41,722 bases of DNA. Origin: Terriglobales bacterium. GTDB lineage: Bacteria > Acidobacteriota > Terriglobia > Terriglobales > Acidobacteriaceae. The stretch covers positions 1 to 41,722 of the forward strand of contig JACPNP010000050.1 in NCBI GenBank assembly GCA_016185365.1. Reading direction: 5' to 3'. This document shows, in pieces, positions 36,349 to 41,722 of this stretch. Position 1 is the first letter of the stretch. Each line of letters opens with the position of its first letter. A program made the translations under genes and the position numbers. Under the pieces are notes generated by a model that worked only from the letters and a program-made list of their open reading frames with translations, did not search any database and was not told the DNA's origin.

Positions 36349-37074
36349 CTAGAGTCTCTCCACCGCCTCGAATAACTCCTGATAGTTTTCGACCACGAAC
36401 AGACGCGGCTGGACGTGGTCGATCTCGAACTCCTGGCCCATCACGGCGTCGAGCGAGAACGGGATTCGCTCACAATGTTCGCTGAGCGCGTTGGCGCAAT
36501 CCGCGCCGGAAGAGATCAATCCGCTGCCGTAGACCTTCGTCTCGCCCCCTTCCCGGATAAGCCCGAACTCCACCGTGAACCAGAAAAGACGGGTCAGACG
36601 CCGGACCTCAGCCTCCTCGCGCGCCGCGGCGGCGACGGCACCGAAACGTTGCAGGAAATCGGCGAACACCGGATCGGCGTGCATGGGCACATGGCCGAAG
36701 ACATCATGAAAGATGTCGGGCTCAGGCAAGTAATCGAGCTGCTCCGGTGGACGCAACGTGACCGTGGTGGGAAACTCGCGGCGCGCGAGGCAGGCAAAAA
36801 ACTCAGGCGCGGGCAGATATCCCGTGACTGCGATCGCGCGCCACCCGGTGCGCGGCGCCAGGCGCGCATTCATCACCTCCAGCCGGGGCACGCGGTCCGG
36901 CTCCAGTCCGATGTTGCGCATTCCCTCCAGGAACACGCGGCTGCCCACGTGTTCCAGTTGCGCCATGCGCCGGCCGCAGAGCGTGCGCCAGACATCGTGG
37001 TCCGCCGGCGTGTAGGCCGCCCAGCACTGACTGATCATGAGTTGCGGTGGAAGAACGGTGTTTATCGTGTTCAT
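36349..37074 (-). CDS. phhA: Phenylalanine 4-monooxygenase
   Basis: 241 residues, the short bacterial catalytic-domain form without the ACT domain. Converts L-phenylalanine to L-tyrosine with O2, Fe(II) and a pterin. Seen: RTGWRAIAVTGYLP (pterin/substrate side), iron ligands in PDIFHDVFGHVPM (two His) and FWFTVEFGL (Glu), and a late YGSGLISSG. ATG 37074 is fixed by GGAG nine bases upstream; TTG 37089 is rejected. No phhB (pterin carbinolamine dehydratase) is adjacent. The leader (37088-37262) has a Tyr-rich peptide ORF and a terminator hairpin, so expression is probably set by tyrosine supply. Confidence 0.96.
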   Translation of the reverse strand: MNTINTVLPPQLMISQCWAAYTPADHDVWRTLCGRRMAQLEHVGSRVFLEGMRNIGLEPDRVPRLEVMNARLAPRTGWRAIAVTGYLPAPEFFACLARREFPTTVTLRPPEQLDYLPEPDIFHDVFGHVPMHADPVFADFLQRFGAVAAAAREEAEVRRLTRLFWFTVEFGLIREGGETKVYGSGLISSGADCANALSEHCERIPFSLDAVMGQEFEIDHVQPRLFVVENYQELFEAVERL

Positions 37075-37087
37075 AAGTTTTGTCTCC

Positions 37088-37121
37088 AAAAAGAGATCGG
37101 CCCGCGATCGCTCGCGGGCCG
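37088..37121 (-). terminator. Intrinsic terminator in the phhA leader (attenuator)
   Basis: On the minus strand a perfect 10-bp stem, CGGCCCGCGA with TCGCGGGCCG (37121-37098), closes a GCGA tetraloop and is followed by ATCTCTTTTT (37097-37088). The phhA ribosome site GGAG begins immediately after the T-run. A terminator placed between a promoter and its own gene can only be regulatory. Confidence 0.85.
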
Positions 37122-37149
37122 TTGGGATGATGGCTCTGTTCGACTGCGC

Positions 37150-37224
37150 TCAGCGCATAGGCCTCCACCCACGTCCCGCATCGGACGCGTAGTAGTAGGC
37201 GTAATAGCTGTGCATGAGATTCAT
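37150..37224 (-). CDS. Tyr-rich leader peptide of phhA, 24 aa
   Basis: ATG 37224 to TGA 37150. Residues 1-13 read MNLMHSYYAYYYA, so five of six consecutive codons (7-12) are Tyr (TAT, then TAC); the rest is SDAGRGWRPMR. The layout is that of classical leader peptides such as E. coli PheL, whose core is FFFAFFF. It is too short for ordinary gene calling. There is no strong ribosome site; the promoter's predicted start leaves only two or three bases before the ATG, so initiation may be leaderless. The stop codon sits in the loop of a small hairpin (TGCGC-TGA-GCGCA). Inference: ribosomes stalling at the Tyr codons when Tyr-tRNA is short prevent the downstream terminator from folding. Confidence 0.8.
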   Translation of the reverse strand: MNLMHSYYAYYYASDAGRGWRPMR

Positions 37225-37233
37225 TGTGATTTC

Positions 37234-37262
37234 AGAATGCCGTAAAAGGACGGTTTCGTCAA
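37234..37262 (-). promoter_or_regulatory. Candidate phhA promoter overlapping the DUF2203 stop
   Basis: On the minus strand TTGACG (37262-37257), exactly 17 bases, then CATTCT (37239-37234). The -35 is near consensus, the -10 matches at three of six. Start would be near 37227. Read-through from nadA-DUF2203 would give an alternative message carrying the same leader. Confidence 0.45.
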
Positions 37263-37714
37263 TTCGGGCGCTCCGGCCTTTTCCCTTTCTTCGGATCAAG
37301 GTCCAGTGATTCTATGGATTTGCGCCCGGCGTAACCTTCTTCCAACCCGTGCCAATGCTGCACGGCATGGCCTTCGCCGTACTTCCAGCACAACAAGACG
37401 GTCTCACCGTGGACCACGCAGGGGAAATCGAGCAACCCGATGTCCAGGTCCTTCACCTGCACGCCAGTGGAGTGGATCTCCTGGATCGAGTCCTTGATGG
37501 ACTGCAGGGCCTTCTCGCGTTCCGCGCGGCGCCGCGCCACTTGGACCACATTGACCAGCAGGCCGCCGGTCAGGAAGATCTTGTGGCTCAGCTCCTGCAA
37601 TTCCTTGTCGCAGCCTTCGATGGACTGCTTGCCGTCCATGGCGCGCTTCAGCAGCGACTCCAGGACCGGCAGCAGCATGTTGGCTTCTTCGAGTGTGAAC
37701 GTCTTGTCGCTCAT
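37259..37714 (-). CDS. DUF2203 family protein
   Basis: 151 residues. Seen: FTLEEANMLLPVLESLLKRA at the N-terminus, an amphipathic helical middle, then IHSTGVQVKDLDIGLLDFPC and VLLCWKYGEG..QHWHGLEEGYAGR, the conserved C-terminal pattern of DUF2203. Known: small cytoplasmic proteins of unknown function. It starts 7 bp after the nadA stop and is surely co-transcribed with it and under the same riboswitch-controlled message, although the riboswitch itself appears to act at the nadA ribosome site. Confidence 0.88.
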   Translation of the reverse strand: MSDKTFTLEEANMLLPVLESLLKRAMDGKQSIEGCDKELQELSHKIFLTGGLLVNVVQVARRRAEREKALQSIKDSIQEIHSTGVQVKDLDIGLLDFPCVVHGETVLLCWKYGEGHAVQHWHGLEEGYAGRKSIESLDLDPKKGKRPERPN

Positions 37715-37721
37715 CGGTCCC

Positions 37722-38849
37722 CTACGCCTGGATCTCCAGCATGCGCTCCAGTGCGACCCGCGCCCAGCGCTTCACTTCCACAGACACCTGGATGCGGTGC
37801 ACCACCTGGCCTTCCAACAGGTTCTCCAACGCCCAGCAAAGATGCTTCGGCGAGATGCGGAACATGGTGGTGCACAGGCACCCGGAATCATCCAGCGTGA
37901 TCACCATTTTACCCTGTTGCGCGGCCAGCTTTGCGGCGCGGTTCACCAGATGGATCTCCGTGCCCACGGCGAACTTCGTTCCCGTCGGCGCTTCGCGGAT
38001 GGTTTTCAGGATCTGTTCGGTCGAGCCGATCGAATCCGCCTTCCGGCAAACCTCCCAGCGGCACTCCGGATGGACCACCACGTGGATCCCCGGATACTGC
38101 GCGCGGACGTGGTCCACATGCTCGGGCAGAAAGCGCTGGTGGACGGAGCAATGCCCCTTCCACAGGATGACGCGCGCTTTCCGCAAACGCTCCGGGGTAT
38201 TGCCGCCCAGGATCTGGAACGGGTCCCACACCGCCATCTCTTCGAGCGGAATGCCCATGCGGAACGCGGTGTTGCGTCCGAGGTGCTGGTCGGGAAGAAA
38301 AAACACTTTCGGGGACCTTGCGAATCCCCACGCGAACGCGCCCTTCGCGTTCGAAGAGGTGCACACCAGTCCGCCACGCTCGCCGCAGAACGCTTTGATG
38401 GCCGCAGTGGAATTCATGTAAGTCATCGGCGTCATGCCGGCGCCGGCATCATCGGTCAGGCCAAGTCTCACCAGTTGGCGCCAGGCTTCTTCCACCTGGC
38501 CGATCTCCGCCATGTCCGCCATGGAGCAGCCGGCGTTAAGGTCAGGCAGGATGACTTGCTGACCCTCTCGTCCGAGCACATCCGCGCTTTCCGCCATGAA
38601 GTGCACGCCGCAAAAGACGATGAAATCCGCGGCGCTCTCTGCGCCGGCCTTGGCCAGTTTGTAACTGTCGCCGGTGATGCCGGCGAATCGGATGACCTCA
38701 TCACGCTGGTAATGGTGGCCGAGGATGAGCGTGGTCTTGCCCAGAGCTTCGCGGGCCGCGGCGATGCGCGCATCCATGGTGTGATCGGGCTGGGTGAGGT
38801 AATTCTCGAGCGGGCACGCGCCCGCCGGCAGGACGGCAGTGGACGACAT
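37722..38849 (-). CDS. nadA: Quinolinate synthase
   Basis: 375 residues from ATG 38849. Condenses iminoaspartate with dihydroxyacetone phosphate to quinolinate, first committed product of de novo NAD synthesis. Seen: LGHHYQRDEVI, DSYKLAK, FCGVHFMAESADVL (first cluster Cys), LPDLNAGCSMAD, MTYMNSTAAIKAF, VHPECRWEVC (second cluster Cys) and DSGCLCTTM (third), the three ligands of the [4Fe-4S] cluster that binds substrate. nadB and nadC are not adjacent. A two-domain NAD+-I riboswitch lies directly before the start. Confidence 0.97.
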   Translation of the reverse strand: MSSTAVLPAGACPLENYLTQPDHTMDARIAAAREALGKTTLILGHHYQRDEVIRFAGITGDSYKLAKAGAESAADFIVFCGVHFMAESADVLGREGQQVILPDLNAGCSMADMAEIGQVEEAWRQLVRLGLTDDAGAGMTPMTYMNSTAAIKAFCGERGGLVCTSSNAKGAFAWGFARSPKVFFLPDQHLGRNTAFRMGIPLEEMAVWDPFQILGGNTPERLRKARVILWKGHCSVHQRFLPEHVDHVRAQYPGIHVVVHPECRWEVCRKADSIGSTEQILKTIREAPTGTKFAVGTEIHLVNRAAKLAAQQGKMVITLDDSGCLCTTMFRISPKHLCWALENLLEGQVVHRIQVSVEVKRWARVALERMLEIQA

Positions 38850-38854
38850 ATCGG

Positions 38855-38980
38855 TTCCGCCTTCAGTCCCGCGCCTTCCAGTGCGAGACGGAGCTGTTGA
38901 AAGCTGCCGCCGGCTCCAGCGGATCCACTGCCTGTCCGGAAGTTCCGATCCAGGCCCGACCCACGGGGCTGTTGAAGCCA
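38855..38980 (-). promoter_or_regulatory. NAD+-I riboswitch (nadA motif), tandem two-domain
   Basis: On the minus strand domain 1 (38979-38912) begins GGCTTCAACAGCCCCGT, continues GGGTCGGGCC and closes with CCGCTGGAGCC. Domain 2 (38908-38873) repeats the plan: GCTTTCAACAGCTCCGTC ... CACTGGAAGGC. The P1 stems are GGCUUC with GGAGCC and GCUUUC with GAAGGC. Known: this motif is found upstream of nadA in Acidobacteria and domain 1 binds the ADP part of NAD+. Seen here: a second GAAGGC (38864-38859) is the ribosome site of nadA, so domain 2 GCUUUC can pair with either. Inference: NAD+ shuts nadA translation. Confidence 0.9.
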
Positions 38981-39320
38981 GCAGTCGTACTATTCGATGC
39001 GCTGCCACCGGAAAAGGCTTCGAACCGCGACCTTCACCGCAGCGGAGCTGTAGCGCACCGTAACATCATTATTCTAACGCGAAATCGCGGGGGCGTTCCT
39101 TGGTATAAAACGACTTTACCACCCGGCAAATCTTTGGATTTTTTCAGAAAACCCCATCCCACCCACGCCCATCTAAGTCTGGAACGCCCCCTCAGAACGA
39201 GCGGGGCCTGAACAGCGCGCACCTTTTGCCGATCGTCGCTTCTGTTTGAAACTTGTACTCCGGCTTCGGCCGATCTCCCCCTGTGGCAGGTCTCACTCTT
39301 GAAGAAGGAGGATCAAAAAG
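38981..39320. other. Intergenic region between nadA and the trehalose genes
   Basis: 340 bp with no gene seen. For nadA (minus) a possible start region is TAGAAT at 39076-39071; GGAAC about 17 bases before it and the palindrome CGCGA-AA-TCGCG (39078-39089) could instead suggest an ECF-type promoter. Either would give a nadA leader of about 215 nt, holding the riboswitch. For the plus strand no firm promoter was found; AAGAAGGAGGATC precedes the start at 39321 as a strong ribosome site. Confidence 0.4.
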
Positions 39321-40142
39321 ATGTCGAGCCTGTTCCCTGTGGATTATCACGCGGATGTCGCCGTGGCGGAGTTCTTCTCCCGCCTCGATCCCCACTATGC
39401 GCCGACGATGATCCTGGAATATGACGGGGTGTTAGCGCCCCGCGTCCCGGGTCACGGTCTTGCTCTGCCTTATCCTGAGATCCCCGCGGTGCTGGAACGA
39501 TTGCTTGATACCAGCACGCGCTTGATCTTGCTCTCCGGCCGTCGCGCCGCCGAGGTGGTCAGCCTGCTTGGTCTGCGTTTCCCCGTTGAAGTCTGGGGAT
39601 GCCACGGGATGGAACGTCTGGGCGCGGATGGACGGTACTCACTTTCCTCGGTCCCGGCCGGCGCGGCGCGGGTCATGCTCACAACGTTTGAAAAGATCGT
39701 GTCTCTGGGCCTTCAGGACCGCGTGCAATTGAAACCGGGCGCATTGTCCATCGATTGGCGCGGGCTGGATGCCCGCGAGGAGGAATCGCTTAAACAGATC
39801 GCGCTGGATGGCTGGCGCGCGGCGCCGGCCGGCGTGGAGATCGGCTTGCGCTGGCAAGCTGACGGCGGAGAATTGCGGATCGCTCATCCGAATGAGACCG
39901 ATGCCGTGCGCTCGATCTGCCGCCAGACCCCGATCGGAGCAAGGATCACCTATCTGGGCGGATACCAGTCGGAACAATCCCTGTTCCGGTTTGTAAAACA
40001 GCGCGGGATGTCCGTGATGGTCTGTCCGGAGTTTCGCGAAAGCGATGCCGACCTCTGGCTTACGGCGCCGCGCGGATTGAAGGAGTTCCTGCTGGACTGG
40101 TTACAGATGGCGGGAAATCCCGCACAACGGGCCTGCGCGTGA
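39321..40142 (+). CDS. Degenerate trehalose-6-phosphate phosphatase paralogue (probably inactive)
   Basis: 273 residues, full-length HAD/OtsB fold. Aligned by eye with the next gene: MILEYDGVLAP replaces MLDYDGTLAP, so the nucleophile Asp is Glu and the next-motif Thr is Val; LLSGRRAAEV and WGCHGMERLG are kept; KPGALSIDWRGLD is kept; LGGYQSEQSLF replaces LGDDVSDEDAF, so both Mg-binding Asp are lost. Fold residues are intact and there is no frameshift, so selection kept the protein. Inference: a pseudophosphatase with a binding or regulatory role. AAGGAGG eight bases before the ATG indicates strong translation. Confidence 0.85.
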   Translation: MSSLFPVDYHADVAVAEFFSRLDPHYAPTMILEYDGVLAPRVPGHGLALPYPEIPAVLERLLDTSTRLILLSGRRAAEVVSLLGLRFPVEVWGCHGMERLGADGRYSLSSVPAGAARVMLTTFEKIVSLGLQDRVQLKPGALSIDWRGLDAREEESLKQIALDGWRAAPAGVEIGLRWQADGGELRIAHPNETDAVRSICRQTPIGARITYLGGYQSEQSLFRFVKQRGMSVMVCPEFRESDADLWLTAPRGLKEFLLDWLQMAGNPAQRACA

Positions 40143-40320
40143 GCCACTTGTTCCGTTGACGAGCTGCAGGGAGCATTGAGCGGTTGCCCGAAAAGAGGCA
40201 ACCGCGACCCCGGCCCGCACTCGTCGCTGTTCGCAAGTTCTCCCATACAGATCGAACGTCGTCTGCAACACCGGGGCTTCGTTGCTTGATTGCTTACGGA
40301 AGCAGTCGAAAGGAGGAAGC

Positions 40321-41127
40321 ATGAGATCCCTGTACGCTGAATCCCTATTGGAGGAATTCTTCGCACGGTTCCGCACCGGGACGCCGTCTGTGCTGATGCT
40401 GGACTATGACGGCACATTGGCGCCGTTCCAGACCCATCCGGACGATGCCGGCCCCTACCACGGAGTCCCGGAGATGCTGGAATCCTTGATCGAGGCGGGG
40501 ACCCGGGTCGTTCTGGTCTCCGGCCGCCGCGCGCGAGAGGTCCGCACACTGCTCGGTCTGCGTCACGCCGTCGAAATATGGGGCTCGCACGGAGTGGAGC
40601 GCCTTCAGACCAATGGCAAATACTGGGTGGTGCCGCTTCCGCACGTGGCCCAGCAATGCATACGCGTCGCACTCGAGCAGGTGAAGTCCATGGGCTTGCA
40701 AGCCGCCGCCGAACAAAAACCGGGCAGCGTGGCGCTGCACTGGCGCGGACTGGATGCGTCCACTGCGGCGCAGGCGCGACACCTGGCCTTCGGCGAATGG
40801 AAGACCATCGCCATCCAGTGTGGCATGACCTTGCTTCTCTTCGACGGCGGCGTGGAGTTGCGGGTCACACACCCGAACAAAGGGGACGCGGTGCTGGCGG
40901 TCTGCCGGGAATCCGACCCCGAGACACTCCTCGCCTACCTCGGGGACGATGTCTCCGATGAGGACGCCTTCCGCGCCTTGCGCGGGCGCGGCCTGACCGT
41001 ACTGGTCCGCCAGGAATATTGCCTGTCCCAGGCGGAGATCTGGCTGAAGCCGCCGCAGGAACTCCACCAATTCCTGCGCACGTGGCTGACAGCTTCCGGA
41101 GGTGTCCCATGCAGCACGTCCCATTGA
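40321..41127 (+). CDS. otsB: Trehalose-6-phosphate phosphatase
   Basis: 268 residues. Removes phosphate from trehalose-6-phosphate. Seen: MLDYDGTLAPF (nucleophile and acid/base Asp), LVSGRRAREV, EIWGSHGVERL, KPGSVALHWRGLD, RVTHPNKGDAV and LGDDVSDEDAF, all HAD motifs intact. ATG 40321 has AAAGGAGGAAGC directly upstream, so a TTG 39 bases earlier is rejected. Its end overlaps the otsA start by 19 bases. A 178-bp gap, not obviously structured, separates it from the degenerate paralogue. Confidence 0.95.
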   Translation: MRSLYAESLLEEFFARFRTGTPSVLMLDYDGTLAPFQTHPDDAGPYHGVPEMLESLIEAGTRVVLVSGRRAREVRTLLGLRHAVEIWGSHGVERLQTNGKYWVVPLPHVAQQCIRVALEQVKSMGLQAAAEQKPGSVALHWRGLDASTAAQARHLAFGEWKTIAIQCGMTLLLFDGGVELRVTHPNKGDAVLAVCRESDPETLLAYLGDDVSDEDAFRALRGRGLTVLVRQEYCLSQAEIWLKPPQELHQFLRTWLTASGGVPCSTSH

Positions 41128-41722
41128 TCATGGCTTCGAATCGCCTTCCTTTTTCGCCCCGGCGAGAGGGCGTGGAGTGGAGACTTGTGCCCAGTTCCGG
41201 TGGTCTTGCCACCGCGTTGCGTTCGTTCTGCCAGCGGCACACCGGCGTGTGGGTGGGCTGGCCGGGCGTGAGACCGGACAACAAACTGAAAAGGCTTCTG
41301 AGCACGCCGGTCGAGAACTCCGGATTCCGTCTGTCGCCGGTTACGCTCACGGAAGACGAAAAACAAAAGTTTTACGGCGGATTCTCCAATGAAGTGATCT
41401 GGCCGCTGTTCCATGACCAGACCACGCGCTGCCGGTTCGACCCGGCGTACTGGCAGGTCTATCGCCGGGTGAATGACAAGTTCGCGGAGGCCATCGCCGC
41501 GGCGCTTACTCCGGGCAGCCTGGTCTGGGTCCACGATTATCACCTGATGCTGACGGCGCAGCAGCTCTACGTCCGCGGCCACGCAGGCCGCTTTGCCTAC
41601 TTTCATCACATCCCGTTCCCGGGGCCGGAGACCTTCGAAAAACTCCCGTGGCGGCGCGAGATCCTGGAAGGTCTGCTGGAATTCGAGCTGGTCGGGTTCC
41701 AGGCGCGGCGCGACAGGTCAAC
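41109..41722 (+). CDS. otsA: Trehalose-6-phosphate synthase, GT20 (3' end outside window)
   Basis: The first 204 codons are visible. Transfers glucose from a nucleotide-glucose donor to glucose-6-phosphate. Seen: IMASNRLPFSPRR, SSGGLATALRSF (glucose-6-phosphate/donor loop), VWVGWPGV, GGFSNEVIWPLFH, VWVHDYHLMLTAQQL, and HHIPFPGPETFEKLPWR followed by LVGFQ. The order matches OtsA. Overlaps otsB by 19 bases, so the two are translationally coupled. Trehalose protects against drying and osmotic stress. Confidence 0.95.
   Translation, partial: MQHVPLIMASNRLPFSPRREGVEWRLVPSSGGLATALRSFCQRHTGVWVGWPGVRPDNKLKRLLSTPVENSGFRLSPVTLTEDEKQKFYGGFSNEVIWPLFHDQTTRCRFDPAYWQVYRRVNDKFAEAIAAALTPGSLVWVHDYHLMLTAQQLYVRGHAGRFAYFHHIPFPGPETFEKLPWRREILEGLLEFELVGFQARRDRS

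Noticed and set aside
38990-39055. tRNA-like GGTTCGAAGCC on the minus strand
   Set aside because: No acceptor stem, anticodon arm or D arm could be placed around it.

Overview
The window is a G+C-rich chromosomal segment that looks like Acidobacteriota (Terriglobia/Koribacter-like). The clearest lineage marker is a two-domain nadA-type (NAD+-I) riboswitch upstream of nadA, a class I know only from Acidobacteria. Supporting marks are an ATP synthase operon with two b-type subunits, one carrying a signal peptide, and no a or c genes beside it; several small lineage-type hypothetical proteins; and dispersed hairpin repeats. No rRNA, tRNA, CRISPR array or insertion sequence was seen.

Layout. 1-4443: a partial GH18-like/NodB/GT2 fusion diverges from a multi-TM mannosyltransferase-like protein. 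4444-4807: a repeat island. 4808-7623 (minus): a small protein, a LolA-like protein, a one-TM protein and serS. 7927-10620 (plus): a PafA-like phosphatase and pyrD. 10715-13554 (minus): a zinc-finger membrane protein, a WalJ-like MBL hydrolase, a membrane protein and a 3-hydroxybutyryl-CoA dehydrogenase. 13673-15854 (minus): FHA protein, PP2C phosphatase and the wreck of a CHASE2-Ser/Thr kinase. 16076-23871 (minus): ATP synthase order b'-b-delta-alpha-(69 aa)-gamma-beta-epsilon followed by an unknown protein. 24153-25496 (plus): AraC regulator and DUF6265 protein. 25505-27171 (minus): hfq-hflX. 27314-29444 (plus): PuuD-like membrane protein and DegT aminotransferase. 29453-33424: SH3 lipoprotein, pfkA, a four-helix-bundle protein and a beta-propeller lipoprotein. 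33498-35423 (plus): a candidate selenoprotein and an M28 peptidase. 35427-38849 (minus): a DECR2-like SDR, phhA, DUF2203 and nadA. 39321-41722 (plus): a dead OtsB paralogue, OtsB and partial OtsA for trehalose synthesis.

Two observations stand out. First, phhA (phenylalanine 4-monooxygenase, which makes tyrosine) is preceded by its own promoter, a 24-codon ORF containing the run YYAYYY, and a 10-bp GC-rich hairpin with a U-tract. This is the architecture of a tyrosine-sensing transcription attenuator. Second, a PRXL2/SelU-like peroxiredoxin-like gene has an in-frame TGA exactly where the first Cys of the family CxxC motif belongs, followed by a hairpin that fits bacterial SECIS rules, so it is probably a selenoprotein that ordinary gene calling splits.

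Other points of note are a riboswitch with a visible mutually exclusive pairing over the nadA ribosome site, an inserted element that duplicated 31 bp including the atpA ribosome site and start, a three-hairpin dispersed repeat with covarying stems, a possible leader switch or small RNA before the AraC gene, a gamma subunit with a ~40-residue insertion, and a pseudo-phosphatase fixed in the trehalose operon.
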